The notes under the pieces are model-generated. The model did not search any database and was not told where the DNA came from. It saw only the letters and a program-made list of their open reading frames with translations. Source: Saccharum officinarum (taxonomy: Eukaryota; Streptophyta; Magnoliopsida; Poales; Poaceae). Taken from it: a DNA stretch of 64,000 nucleotides. This document shows, in pieces, positions 45,061 to 58,194 of the stretch (position 1 is the stretch's first letter; the number at the start of each line of letters is the position of its first letter). Where the stretch lies: the NCBI GenBank assembly GCA_020631735.1, contig CM036160.1, positions 2,030,407-2,094,406 of the forward strand, given 5' to 3'. A program made the translations under genes and the position numbers.

Positions 45061-45489
45061 CTTCCGAATGCCAACTCTAAAAAAATCCCACTCCACCTCA
45101 CGTGCTCGCAGCAAGCCCGCTCCCCATTCGCCGCCGCTAACTGCGACCACCTCCGCTTCCTCCGCCCCGAGGCCCTCGCCCGCCTCTGCGATGACATGCT
45201 CCACCCCTAGAGTTGCGCCTCCCGCCCACCCCTGCTCCCGCCCCCGTCGCCGGCGCTGGTGCTGGCGTCCTCCTCCTCATCTCCTCTTGTGGTCGGAGAT
45301 GGCAAGGGCGTCGCAGTTGTGCTGTACTTCACGCCCACCTCGAGGTTCCTCGTGCCCCGGTGCCCCCAGTGAAAGAAGCTCGCGACGCCCAAGCCCGTGG
45401 TGCTCTTCGATACGCCGCCTCCCAGCCCAACCTGCCCATCGAGGCGGTTATTGAGTTCCTCAGCATACCTGACATGATGGTCGTTGCGG

Positions 45490-45900
45490 CGCTAGAGTGT
45501 CGCGCCCGATATGTTGCAAGCATATATTTTTAAATGTTTCAGATGTTTTAGAGGTACGTTGCAAGTGTTTCATATTTATGTTGCGAAAGTAGATCGGGAT
45601 GTTACATATGTTGCAATGACTATATACGTATATTTCAAATGCCTGTTTCAAATGTTTCATTTGTTTTTTTTTCAAACGTAAGTTACAAGGGTGTTTATCT
45701 GGATGTTGCATATGTTTCACATATATGTTGCAAGTGTTTTATCTGGATGTTGCATATGGTTGCAATGACTTTCAAGTGTTTTTCATGTGTTTTGCAAGTG
45801 TTTCAGTCGTATGTTGCAAGTGTTTCAGCTATTTCGGACATATGTTGCAAATGTTTTTATCTTTATGTTGCAAAAGTAGATCTGGTTTGCATATGTTATA
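45490..45900. repeat. Degenerate TGTTGCAAGTGTTT-type tandem repeats, copy 1
   Basis: Words such as ATGTTGCAAGTGTTTCA and GGATGTTGCATATG recur at irregular ~30-bp spacing. The same repeat block, in the same order (AGATGTTTTAGAGGTA near the left edge), is found at 57660-58030. In both places a GC-rich, coding-like stretch lies to the left (45060-45490 and 57360-57600), which suggests two copies of one unidentified element. Confidence 0.65.
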
Positions 45901-46562
45901 ACGAGACCCACCTGTTACAGTTGCCGGGACACCGCCGAGCCGGCGTAGACAACGAGGGATACAAGGAAAAAAGAATAGATGTGGAATTGTTCGTTGCTTG
46001 GGATGCAAGGATAGCATGATACATACACCCACCCTTTGTCCCTGCCGACAAGGTTGCCCGACCGGCAAGTGATGATCGAGACAAAGTTAAAAGGCAATTC
46101 CCATGGTTGTCGCTCGTCAGCTCCTACGTACGTTGCCGAAAGAAAAAGCACCACAAATAATAAAGCACTAAACAGAGGCAGAGCGCAGCGATCTGCTCAT
46201 GCTTTTTGTGTTTTCTGATCTGATCCAACACAGGCACCGCTCAACAGAGCAAAGGCTGGAATTTAATATGGCCCATGAGATGGCCCATTCTGAGAATCCA
46301 AATCATGGGCCGCATGGCCCGGTTCGGAGTTTGGTTTCCAGCCTGCTTCAGCTTGTGCAAGTTTGTTTATTTTGATTTGATGAACACCACCGATCGACTT
46401 AACTACACAGTAGAGATGTAGGAGTATCGTGTGGTGGCGTTTGTGTGCTTCCCTGCAATTTAATCCTGTACCTGATTGGATAGACTTAGATTAATATTGG
46501 AGCGGTATATAACAAATTTTTTAGACGACATACAACAAATATTGACGACATATATATAATAA
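45901..46562. other. Spacer between repeat block and Helitron
   Basis: No gene is supported. A cluster of GGCCCAT/ATGGGCC words at about 46266-46320 resembles promoter motifs, but no associated ORF was found. Confidence 0.35.
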
Positions 46563-47920
46563 CTAGTGGATATGCATGTGCGACACGCACATGTCTTAAA
46601 AAATTTTGTATCATAGAAAGAATTATTCATTTTTTCTAGAAGTCAATTCATTTAATTTAACATATAAAAAAAATCATGGTTCACATGTATGGATATTGAA
46701 AGAAATTAATCAATATTATTTATTGCTTTTATTCATCATAAACATCAATCATTATTTAGGCATAATGCCGTGCAAGTTCATAATTCTCTTATACATTTAT
46801 TTATACATATATTTAATTTACATGTGTTTGCTAATTCAAACCCTAAAGTTCATAATTAAATAATATGGACTATCATCTAAGTTATATACCTAAAATGTAT
46901 CACGGATTGTTAATAAACATTCAGCTAACACTACATTTTATTTTATTACATGAAATATTCACATCAGTCATCGGTCTAATAAATTTATATTATCCTACTA
47001 CCATAAATTGAAACTTAATGCAAATAAGAATGAATTCTAAACTCCATTCTTCTTGAGCTTTGCAAACATTTTGAACCAATCAAATCAAAGGAATTGCCCT
47101 GAGAAAGGGAAGTTGTTCAAGAGAATCATAAAAAAAAAGAAATAAATCAAGGGTAGTGGACAGCTGTAACATTATTAGAGAATAGGAGCCGCCTTACACA
47201 AATCATTGGAACAAAAGTTGCCATCTTACAGTTCAAAACTCATTTATCAATCAATCATTTGGATAGAGAAAAGGACAAAGATACTATCTTTGAAGATTAT
47301 TGAGACTTTTAAAACAAGTAGCCTGACTAATAAAATGTATTTCTCTCTGACATATTTTATTTTTCAAAAAAAAATAGAACAAGATAAATATATAACATTG
47401 TAGCATTTTCTTTCAAGTATGGTCCATGTTACTGTAACATAAATCTAATTCGCATAAAATTTAGTTGTCGAAGAAAATTAATCTTCAAATACTCCAACAC
47501 AGCTTGGCAACCATATATTTTTCAACAGCAAACTGTACACAGCCTGAAAGAATAATTGTAGCTACAGACAGACCAAAGATTGTGAAAATTTAGAACTCAA
47601 GTTTAGCTCCTCTTGATTTTCTTCTTTTGTTGTAATCCAACAATGCTTTAGAAAATATACAATCTGCTAAGAGACAACGTAAGAATGGTTTAGCTAGTCT
47701 GCACATCTAGCCATTGTGGACCATGAATGAAAAAAAGGTATTATTACTGTTGTAGATAGAACATGAATTATACCAAGTTTGAAACTAAACACAAGCAATT
47801 TTTGACTACATAATAACCACAAATTTTGAAAAGTATTCATGTACAGATAGTCAAGAGCAGTGACCTTTGCACAACTGCACATAGCAAGTTTGACAGATTG
47901 GTGCACATAATTTAAAGCTA

Positions 47921-48054
47921 ACACTCACAAATTCACCATACTCTCGAAGATGCCCTTAGCTGACTTGGGGAGATTGTCATATAAACCACTTACACTCACA
48001 AATTAATCTTGAAGATGCCCTTAGCTGACTTGGGCAGATTGTCATCTAAACCAC
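47921..48054. repeat. Tandem duplication of ~65 bp inside the Helitron
   Basis: Two adjacent copies share ACACTCACAAATT and GAAGATGCCCTTAGCTGACT. The first is ~71 bp, the second ~63 bp with a small deletion. Confidence 0.8.
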
Positions 48055-49483
48055 GGTGGACGAAAGAATTTATGCTTATCATGCCAATGATGTTGGTTCA
48101 ATGGAAATTGGAATGGCCTACGGACCAAAAGGGATTACTAAATAACACTTCTTCAACCTTATCCTGCATATAGTTCGAAGCAATCCATGTGACAGTTACA
48201 TTTAGGCACACGATAGAAATAAAATTAATAAGTGCAAAAGACATAATGGGAATGCATGTTAAAAGAATAATGCAAGTGAGTTTCCCTGACCTATATTGAG
48301 ATCAGTGGTTGCAATGATGGTCTCCGTCTATCCTTGTTAAATTCTTTTTTGAAATCCTTTCCTCAAATCAGCACCCAAAATAGAGGAAAGGACACTGGAA
48401 TGTGACCTGTTGTTCTGACTTCACACAATGATGAAGCTATGTTGTGAATGCATATCAAAATATGCATGAGTACTTAGTAGAGTGTATATGTAGCAACAAT
48501 GTTCCACATAGAGCCTCATATCACACGAGTCATGAAAACTTAAACTAACATCGACGCATAACTGAACTTTTTTCTGACAGTGACTGAACTTTTTTTTGAC
48601 AGTGACAAAAGGTCCTGCTCCTTGCAGTATCCTCACAAAACAAGCTGCAATAATCTATATCTATAAATGACAAACATAAATTAGCTATTGATCTCCTAAT
48701 AAGATAAACAACATGCTGGCTCATTTCACGAAAAAAGGCAGTATAGTATAGAACATATTATCCTTTTTAGGTATATATTTTATACTAAATAACTCTATTA
48801 ACCAATGGTGAATAATTTTTTACTGTGGTACCCCTGGGCACCTTGCAAGTACCATAAAGGTATCACAAATAACATGAGGGTGTGATTTCATATATGCAAT
48901 CATCATCATTCAGTATAAAAGTACAACAGATGCTGCACTGGATTCCTAAACCTTTTACAAGAGGCCCTTTTGTTAACATTGTCCCTTATCCAAGAAAATT
49001 TTATTTTGTCCAAAGGAACTTCTAATATTATGCCCCTTTTCATTATTACCATGGAGAAGAAAATTAAAAAAAACTGTACTGCAAGTTAAAAGGTGCCTCT
49101 AGGGAGTACTCCAATTCTGCATTGAGAGCTGAAATTGTACTTGTCAGCTTCACCATAAGTTGCTGCATAATTTTCAAAATGGGATATCAATGATGGATAA
49201 GGGCTAATAGAGATTATGCATTACTTAGTACTTGGCTAAAAATTCTTCTTACATGTAATTTACTGGTGGAGCCTCTTCAGCTATTGTCCATCACGTGTTC
49301 CTTGTGAATCCATGCTGCTCCATTGTTTCAGAGTTTATTTGCAAACTAACAAAGTTAAACATCTAAAACATTTAGTATTGTGCACACTTCAATCAAAAGA
49401 AAAACATCATGAATGTTTAATGTTATCCTCAGTTGGAAACTGCCAAAGCAAAACATAGAGTGGACAGGAATATTGCAACATAC

Positions 49484-49540
49484 CTGTGTAAAGCATATTG
49501 GATTATCACCACACGTAGCTCTTGGCAGCATGAAGATTGC
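49484..49540 (-). pseudogene. Exon-like fragment captured in the Helitron, unrecognised
   Basis: On the minus strand a 57-nt open piece (19 codons, AIFMLPRATCGDNPICFTQ) is bounded by TATGCAG on its 5' side and GTATGT on its 3' side, a perfect exon layout. I do not recognise the parent gene. Captured exons of host genes are normal in grass Helitrons. Confidence 0.45.
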
Positions 49541-50269
49541 CTGCATAAGAGAACAATACCTGCCAAAATTCTTAACAATTAGCTAGGTAAACAAATGTAA
49601 CCTATGCTGTTAGCAGGGGGATATTAGAATTGGTAAGAAGTCTTTAGTACACAACCAGAAATAAATAGAAAAAGATGTATGCTAGTATAATTTAAGGATA
49701 ATAAAGGGAGCAACGGATAAACAAATCGAAATCGATGAGCATCTTCATAAGGAATTGCCAATCTTCCATGCAGAGTGAATTGATGATTTGACCTTGTATA
49801 CAGGTATAAACTAATTTAGTAGTTCTAATGCAGTGACCAACAAAGCAGTAAAAAGTCCAAAATATAAACAACTATTATATAGGTAAACTACTTAACAACT
49901 GTATGGCCTGCAAACATGCATGATCCAAATTTCACATCATTGAACTCCAAGTAATTTGAAGAGCTTTGTTTTCATAGATGGCATAATAATTTGTAACGGC
50001 AGGGTGCAAACAAATATTAGCAAACTGCATAGGTAAGGCAACACAATTTCAGAAGCAGAGTTTCTGACCTGTCAATCCAATGGGAGAACAGGGGAACGGG
50101 ACCAAGCAGGAAGAGCACAAACACGACACTGGAGCATCAATAACAGCAAATCGATCTCTACATGGATAAAATCAAATAAGAAAACCAGCAGGCACTTGGT
50201 CGAAGCCATAAATCAACCAAATCGATTGAAGCCACAATGGTCGCTGCACACCTACTCTGCTCACGGTGG

Positions 50270-50885
50270 AGAGGTGCTTACAGGGCGTACAACGCCGGCC
50301 GCAGAAGAGGAGCCCAGGACTGGGCTGCCGCGTCGGGAAGGGCTCAGGGACGGTCGTGATTTGGGCCCGCACGCACCGCTGCAGCGGAGCATGGGTATGC
50401 CCATGACTGGGGGTCCGCCGGCGCGGGGCAGTCCATGCCGCCACGCCGGGGCTTGAGGGAGGGAGAGAGAAGAGAGGAGCGCCCGCTGCTACCTGAGGGA
50501 GGGGGAGAGAGAGGAGTACCGCTAGATCCATGGAGTCGTTGGCAGTTGGCACCGAGGAGGCGCGAGGTGAGGGCGGAGGCGGAGGGGAGCGCGGGCAGTG
50601 GTCCGATCAGGACCTACCCCATCCATGGAGTCCGACGCTGAAACGGTTGGCGGCAGGCCGAGGGAAGCGCTCGACGCTTCGGGGCGAGGATGCCGCGCCG
50701 CCGCCGCCTCCCCTGCGCGACACTGCCGGTGGGCGATGGGGCAGGGGGCGCCGTGCGCGGGGTGGCGCGCCGCTTCTTCGTGGCGGCGGCATCGCTGGGA
50801 GGTTCTCGCGGGGCCGGGGTGAGAGAGTCCGGTGCCACGAAGCCCGCCGGGGCGCTGGCCGGCGATGCGTGGTTTGGCTGTTGAT
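50270..50885 (-). other. GC-rich gene-start-like block in the Helitron
   Basis: A 600-bp GC-rich block near the Helitron 5' end with several overlapping open frames and no recognisable domain. This is typical of a captured 5' UTR or first exon. No reading frame can be singled out. Confidence 0.35.
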
Positions 50886-51141
50886 GGATCCAAGCGAGCG
50901 AGGCGGTTTATTGTGGCGTAGAGGGATCGCAGCGGTTTTCGCGGTCAAAACTTTTGGGGGCGGTGTCCATTGTTTGCCCAAAAACACGTATTTCTCGAGT
51001 CAGAAAACGTTGTGGGCCATGCATAACCAAATCTACACCTAATCAGTTGCGTTAAAAGTACATTCGAGGAAGGAGATTTTACGTGGGTAGACTACTTAGT
51101 GACAAGTGTTATTCAATTTGTAGGCTCCTTTATAGTATAGA

Positions 51142-52646
51142 TAACACGGTGTCTCTCAAACTCGATCTATTTCACCAATCAGGTTTCTTATTATGTCTTC
51201 TAACTATCAAGTACGGTGCATGATATGGGCAAGGAAATGGTGTTATTACTCATATTAGTTAGCTAATAACACAGGTTTTGGATCAAATTTATCTTCAACT
51301 ATATATTGAATTCCAATGAAAGTTCATTGAAGCTTTATTTTGTGTATCATGTCTACCTATATATATATATTTCTCATAGCTAGACTCTAGAAAAATCCAT
51401 GGGGATTATTTATTTGGATGTTGTTGGCCAAATTGCTGGAACCTTAAAAAGACCAGCCGAATAATGAGCACAAATACAGCTAGCTTCCATCCCGGTATAT
51501 GTTTTTGGAATCAAATTTTTTGTTTTGTTCTTCACTGATGTTAGAACATATACTATATGCGTTTTGCCTGTACTTTCCCCCAGCTCCCGCATCGTTGCCA
51601 ACGCGCCAAGCACTTCTTGGACCATGTCTACCAGGGCGCTGAAAGTTGCATGTCATTGGCTTAATTACCTTCCATATGCTTAAGGCTTAGCATGGCCCAT
51701 TCACTATCTAATCATTCGGGCTGGGGCTCAACAAGTGTATTATTTATCAGTGTCGACGGGTTCACAGTAATATTGAGGTCTCAACCTTATGCTCACCGCT
51801 AAGGCCTTGTCTAGATGTGTTATCGGATTCACCTCAATCCATTCCACTTCAATCCACCCCAACGCATGTGGATTGCGATGCCAATGCGACTACATCCAAA
51901 CAAAGGTCTAAATGTATTTGGGTTACCATTCTCGCAAGTTATAGTTTCAATTTAACTTTTTTTGAAACATCTTTCACAAAGAACATATTATCACAACGAT
52001 ATTTATATCTCTCACTGCACCATTCAAAATTTGATCGGGAAATAGTTCTCGATGTTCTCATATATAGGAACATGCGGATAACTCACCTAGATGAATAGTG
52101 ATTTCATTAGAGATGAGCTGCCTGCTAACACTCTCAGGAAGAGTATGAAGAAAAGATGATATGGCTCTAACTGCCAAATCATGTGCCACTTTATGTTTTT
52201 AAACGAATCAGACAAGCTAAGAGAGTTGCCATTATATTAAAAAGAGAAGGCCAAATTGGGTGGTACAACGACTAAACAAATAACCTCAAAGGCTGAAGCA
52301 AAGCTAAGAAAACAACTGAAGCAATTATCAAATATTGATTGTGGCTGGTTGGAATGGTAGTTCAACAACATGCGTCGCACAACACCAACTTGCACTTAGC
52401 GCACTGCTGCACAACACTGCCCTCCACAAAACTCATGTTGATACCTCCCAATCTTCACAATCTCAAGGCTATGTAGATGCCTACCTTCCTGAAGGGCTTC
52501 TTCGGTCATGCACTCTCATGATTAGAGATTCTCCGTGGTTGTAACTACTTTTTATGTATGTCGATACACAATAGTCGGTGTAGCTAGCTCGGTAGCCCAT
52601 GGATTCCATTCCTGTTCAATATGGATCTTGTTTAACTTATCTATTA
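51142..52646. other. Intergenic spacer
   Basis: AT-rich DNA. A short MITE-like stretch beginning AAGGCCTTGTCTAGATG lies at about 51802-51908. No gene supported. Confidence 0.4.
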
Positions 52647-52776
52647 CTCACTCCATTTCAAGTTATAAGGCAATTTAGCTTTTCTAGATATATCACTTTT
52701 GCTATGCACTTAGATATATAGTAAAAGCAATTTATCTAGAAAAATCAAAACGTCTTATAATTTGGAACTGAGGGAA
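52647..52776. mobile_element. Stowaway-type MITE
   Basis: About 130 bp with a left end CTCACTCCATTTCAAGTTAT and a right end whose reverse complement reads TTCCCTCAGTTCCAAATTAT, flanked by TA (52645-52646 and 52777-52778). Confidence 0.75.
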
Positions 52777-54552
52777 TACTATCTTAGTATTTGGCCAACA
52801 ATAGAAGCCTCCACGTTACCACAGTAATTAGAGAAAATAAAATTAATGTACCCTTCACATGATGATAACTTACCCATCACTGCCATTATGGAAAAAATAA
52901 CGTACATAGAAATAACCTTATATTTATTTATGTTACATGCACATGCTGTTATTGAAAAGTCACTTCTTCATGTTAGGTAAATGATTTTTTTGAAAGTTTG
53001 TTATTAGCTAAGTGGCTGAATCTTAGTCTTGGAATAAAAGGAAATTCAAAGTTGCAACTCTTAAATTATCTTTCAATATGAAGTATAATAGAAAACATAA
53101 ACATAGTGCAATATGAGAGATTTTTTTAAAAAAGTAGGAAAAGTACAAAAGATAATATTCGATAACGAGGCAACTAAGGAAATCATATGGTAAAACTTAG
53201 ACATCAACGATAAAAAGGAACATTAGCATATTCATTAATAATGCACATATAGTAGGATGTAGAAGTCAATTTGTACAAGAGGATATGAGCTATTTTACCA
53301 AGCTTGGGTATATAGCTCGAGATCATGACATAAACTAACTAATAAACAAAGACATATCGATTAGATCGCTCATGGTGGAATAACTACTTCAGGTGACAAC
53401 AAATGTTAACGAGCCATTGACTTTAGAGTACGACTTGGGAGTAAAAATGTGTGAGAAGAGTTCAAGCTAAGTTGCAAAAGATTGATAGATTAGCAAGGAT
53501 CCTGCTGCAGCCATACCCCCATACGCCATTGTCAGGCTTGCCCCCACTCACCACAAAGTCCACAAGACATTGCATAACTACTCCCCATGATGCCATGCTC
53601 TGTAAACTTCTCCATTCTAGATTCACAACCTCAATGGCTCCCTCTTCTCTTTTACATCCACCTTTATTTGTCTTCACCATACTTCTTGTTGATTCTTTAA
53701 TATTACTAGGTGACAAGGGAAGAGATGGGCTTAATCTCCCTTCTTCTTTGTCCAACCATTTCCATTCCTCTCTTTCCTTCTCTTTTCTTTGCATGGACTT
53801 GCCATCCGTGCCAGTTCCACCCTTGACTTATGATGGACTTGCCAGTTCCACCAATCATGAGACATCAAATAACTACTTCCCACTAGGCAATTTGGAGTAA
53901 ATATGTGGAAGTTTACTGTTAACCTTGAGGCTACACCCGAGGATAAAAAACTAGGACCTCTGATAATGCTGAGAAAATCCAAGTAAATTTCATCCAACAA
54001 GACATGTGAGAGATTCACCCTAGTATATATTAGTGAGCGCTTGGGCTTATGCATGGGGATGAGAGCAAGACTAATGTTGAGATTCATGGCCCCATGGTCA
54101 TAGTCCCCTGCACCTAGATCTACATTTCTTTATGGCTAGACACCTGCGATAGGTGTAAACTGAAGAACAAGAAAACCAATAGTAGCTCATAGGAGACAAT
54201 TTTAAGAGTTGATAATAATGATGTTAATGTTGATGTGGTATCATTTATGTCTTCAAACTACATGACATGTTTTCATTTCTAGAGATAAATATTTTTTGAT
54301 GGCACATCTAGATCAATATTGTAAAAGTGGTTTGATTATGGCTTGCCATTGTCACACAGGTTAAGAAGACCAAATTTGCCATGGCACGAGGACCAAAGCA
54401 AGTAGATGACCAGTCAAAGGGTAGAGGGGGGCTTAAGCCCCTTTACCTGTTGGAGGTACATGAGAGAAGAGGGAGAAAAAGAAAAGAGAGGGATAGAGAT
54501 GGAGGAAGGAGATGGGGCCCACCTCCCTAAAGGCACAAGTGAATATCAATGA
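52777..54552. other. Intergenic; unrecognised minus-strand frame at 53731-54087
   Basis: The minus-strand frame at 53731-54087 (118 codons, MNLNISLALIPMHK start) is moderately long for AT-rich spacer, but has no domain I recognise. The overlapping plus frame at 53451-53900 is no better. It may be decayed transposon coding. Confidence 0.3.
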
Positions 54553-54793
54553 GGCCTGGTTTAGATTGCTCCCAAATTCCAAGTTTTTACACCCTTTCTC
54601 CATCACATCGAATCTAGGGATGCATGCATGGAGCAGTAAATATAGATAAAAATAACTAATTGCACAGTTTAATTGTAAATCACGAGACGAATCTTTTGAG
54701 CCTAGTTAGTCCACGATTAGATAATAATTATCAAATACAAACGAAAGTGCTACAGTGCCAAATTTTTCTAACTTTAGCAATTTAAACAAGGCC
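54553..54793. mobile_element. MITE of the GAGACGAATC family, with TGA target duplication
   Basis: A 241-bp element with terminal inverted repeats GGCCTGGTTTAGATTGC and, reversed, GGCCTTGTTTAAATTGC (two mismatches), and a 3-bp duplication TGA (54550-54552 and 54794-54796). It is the best-preserved of three related copies. A 3-bp duplication suggests the PIF/Harbinger or CACTA group. Confidence 0.85.
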
Positions 54794-57359
54794 TGAATCA
54801 ATAGGAAGTGTGTGGTGAAGGAAGATGACTAAGATTAAGAAGTAGAATAGGGAACCATTACACCATAGTGAGCTTATGAATCTAGAACAAAGAAGTGTGC
54901 AAGGCATGACCTCGAGGGGAGTAGTCATTTGATGTCTCGTGGCTATGATGGTGTATGGATATGGCTGTAGTAGGATTACATTAAGTCATCAAGGGCCCAA
55001 TGGGGGGAGGGGTCATTGACCAATATCTAAATTATCTCTATGAATTTGCCAAGTCTATGAGAAATATAGGTAGAAATGATAGACAAGCTACAATTAGAGA
55101 TGAATTTGATTAAAATTGTCCATATCTAACTAAGGATACAAACTACCATTTCCTTGTTATATACAAATTATGTGAGTATTAGCATTGTTTTATAAAACAC
55201 ATGAAGTGCTAAATATTTAATTACAACAAGCCTTGTTCCATCGAGTCAACATGAGCGTCACCAAACCCATAAGTGTAGGAACATAGATATTCAAATAGAG
55301 AGCATAGAGAATGCGACAAATTCATTATAACATAGTTGAGAGGAAATATTATGTTGAATTATTTATAATTAAATATGATGGTGCGGGTAGAATAAATAAC
55401 AAGTTAAAGCTTGTATCAAACCACTACTATGTTTACTTGCCTCAATAAAGTGAGGATCACTTTATGTGCAATCCAGAGCACTACCACCTGCTTAAATAGT
55501 ATAATATCAGAGAGAGAGAGAGAGCTCATTCTAAGAAATACAACCTATGCCCCAACCTGACATTGAAGCAAAACAATGAATATATCACCATCCCAAAAGT
55601 ATTAGTGCTGCTTCATATTATTTTAATCCATAAAGGATATGACACCAAACATTTTTGGATCTATAGAACAAGATCTATAACTTTCTTGAAGGAGCTATGT
55701 TTTTACCATGCCTTTAAGACGGCCTAATTTATAGTTGAAAACAGACTTTAGAACCTGCTCAAGAATTGAGACAGTGAGCTTCACATTTCCATTTCTCCAA
55801 ACCCTTAAGTTCAAAAATTATAAAATTTCACTAGATAGCATATAATTTCATAACTATAACTTTCATATTATTCATATTTGCAGATAGGGTCAACAAGATG
55901 GCCTAATGCATGAGCAAAGCTTAACTAAAATTCCTACAGAGAAAACAATATATTTAACTTTGAAAAACTGAGCATAGAGTTCCTCTTATCCAAAAGTCAT
56001 GATCTTTACCAATCCAAAAAGATAATGTAAAGTACTATAAGTATCTTATAAAATGTAAAGTTCCATCATGCTTCTAAGGTTCTCAAAATCCTCCTAGATC
56101 TGGTTCTGTCCAAAACTTTGTCAAGGAATGATAGCTAACTTTAAAAAATCATTTCTCTCGAACTGTTTGGGCTAAAATCACGAAATTTCATGAGCTCATA
56201 TATATGATGGTCCTCTATAACTTTCTTGTTACACGCTTATGGAGTAAAAAATATTTGTCATGGAAACTACACGAACAGGTATAATGCTCAAGTTGATAGG
56301 TACTAGATTCCTAGATTGAATTCCAAGGGTGAATCCTCCCACAAAACCACAACATTCCAAGACCAATGACCATCTAAAACACCTCAATCAGAAGATACAA
56401 AGGTAGAATCATCTCACCTTGGCTATCCCCATCCTAGGACAATAATAAACGATTAGGGAAAAGTTGAACTTCACCCAAGATGCAACTCTACTGGATCCTC
56501 TCCTCCTCTTTAATCCATTTTTCTCCTAGTCCTGCTGATTGGGCGGAGGGCTTGAAAGGACGTGTGTGGGGAAGAGGGAGGGGTGTGCTATGGAAGAGGT
56601 AGGTCAGGCGAGAGAAAGTAGAAGTGTTGGGGCTATATCATACGTTAGGGACCTCCACTACAGTGTTTGAGGCTCTATTACAAAGCCTCGGGGCTTCGAT
56701 GAAAATGTTTAGGGCCCAATTGTAGCCCCTAGAAATCCTTTTATAAATACAAGCCTTATAAGGAGAAATAATGAAAACCTTCTCTCACTCCTAATAAGAA
56801 ACCTCCATGGGGGTGGCTCGATCTTTACGATAGTAGGCCAAATAAGATAACTTCATGCGAACAACTGGATAACTAGCTTTATACCCGATAAATGTTATAT
56901 GCGACTAATAGCAGCGACGAGAAGAGAGCACTGAAATCTTATAGACTTCGACTCAATCTTCGAATAACATAATCACAATTCAAAACTAATCTACATAAAA
57001 GATCGAATAAGTCTAGAGCACGATCTAGGGGTCCTAGAGGAACCTTTCGGACCCATCGACGGCGGAAGCAGAAACATATCAAGCATATTTAGTGGATGAG
57101 TGCTATTTAGCAGATTTTAGCCCACTAAATCCAGCTAATAGTGGCAAGACGTGTTTAGAACTAAAGGTGAATTAGCTTAGCCCTAGCCATTCAAAAAGCT
57201 AAATTCGGCTATAGCGGTGGCTATACCACTATAGTCGTCTATTTGAAATATTGGTAATTCTTTGATCTGAGCGTCCGACCTTTACTCAAGTATTAGATGG
57301 ACGAGGAGGTGTGGGGCCTTGTGACATAACCTTTGTTTATTAATATCTAGTCAATTCAT
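54794..57359. other. Intergenic, AT-rich, with an (AG)n microsatellite
   Basis: No gene is recognised. A short (AG)n tract lies at 55509-55524. The stretch 55700-56300 has the character of old LTR sequence, but no termini or coding support it. Confidence 0.4.
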
Positions 57360-57659
57360 CATCGCCTGTCCATCTCCCACTCTGTCGCCTGCCCCCGTTC
57401 CTCCTGCCGCTGTTCCTGCCGATGCTCTGCGTGCCCGCACTATTCCTCCTGCCGATGCTCCGCACGCCGCCCTGCTGCTCCTGCCGCTACTCCGCGTGGC
57501 TGCCCTGCTGCTCATGTTGTTGCTCCTGCTCCGCTGCCTGCCCCGCCCGACGACACTGCTAGCGCAAGGAGAAGCGTTGGGCCTTGGCGTGGAAGGCCTC
57601 TGGCCTCGCCTCCTGCAACGGTTGCGGTGCCCCGATGCAGATGGCGGAGGAGGCCACAC

Positions 57660-58070
57660 CAGGATATATGATGCATATTGCAAGTGTACATTTGAAATAT
57701 TTCAGATGCTTTAGAGGTATATTTCAATTATTTCACACGAATGTTGCAAAAGTAGATCAAGATGTTGCTTATGTTGCAATGGTTGTTTACGTACGTTGCA
57801 AGCGTATGTCCCCATTGTTTCATCTGTTTTTTTCATGCATACATTGCAAGTGTGTTTATCTAGATGTTGCATATGTTTTACACATATGTTGCAAGTGTTT
57901 TATCTGGATGTTTGTGTACGTTTGCAGTGGTTTATTTTTAATTGTTTTTGAAAGTGTTTCAGATACATGTTTCAAGGGTTTCATCTGTCTTTTTTATATA
58001 TTGAAAGTGTTGCATCTCGATGTTTCAAAAGTATATCGGGTATTACACATGGGATGCGCGTGGGAGGCCG
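57660..58070. repeat. Degenerate TGTTGCAAGTGTTT-type tandem repeats, copy 2
   Basis: Related to 45490-45900, with the same order of words. The GC-rich stretch to its left (57380-57540) contains its own short tandem units of the CTGCTCCTGCCGCTACTCCG kind. The CACTA transposon inserted just right of this block, at 58194. Confidence 0.65.
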
Positions 58071-58194
58071 GAGGGAGCATGAGGAGTCCCTGTCCGAGCG
58101 ACGTTCAGGCGGCGTGGGCGCCCGCGTGGGCGCAAGTGACGCATGCACGGTTGAGCGAAGTCCGGGCGACGTGGGTCCACGTGTGGTCGCACAA

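Larger units (their letters stand above)
46563..51141 (-). mobile_element. Non-autonomous Helitron
   Basis: On the minus strand the right edge gives the Helitron 5' terminus TCTATACTATAAAGG (from 51141). The left edge gives the 3' terminus: a hairpin ATGTGCG-TGT-CGCACAT, then a short spacer and CTAG at 46563-46566. Both match the published grass Helitron end consensus as I remember it (TCTMTAYTA start; hairpin then CTAG). Host bases A (46562) and T (51142) give the expected A/T insertion dinucleotide. No Rep/helicase coding is visible. The inside holds splice-flanked exon-like pieces and a GC-rich gene-start-like block. Confidence 0.75.

Noticed and set aside
50172..51042. Several 60-170-codon frames in the Helitron GC-rich block
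   Set aside because: Mutually overlapping on both strands without domains; no single frame can be preferred.
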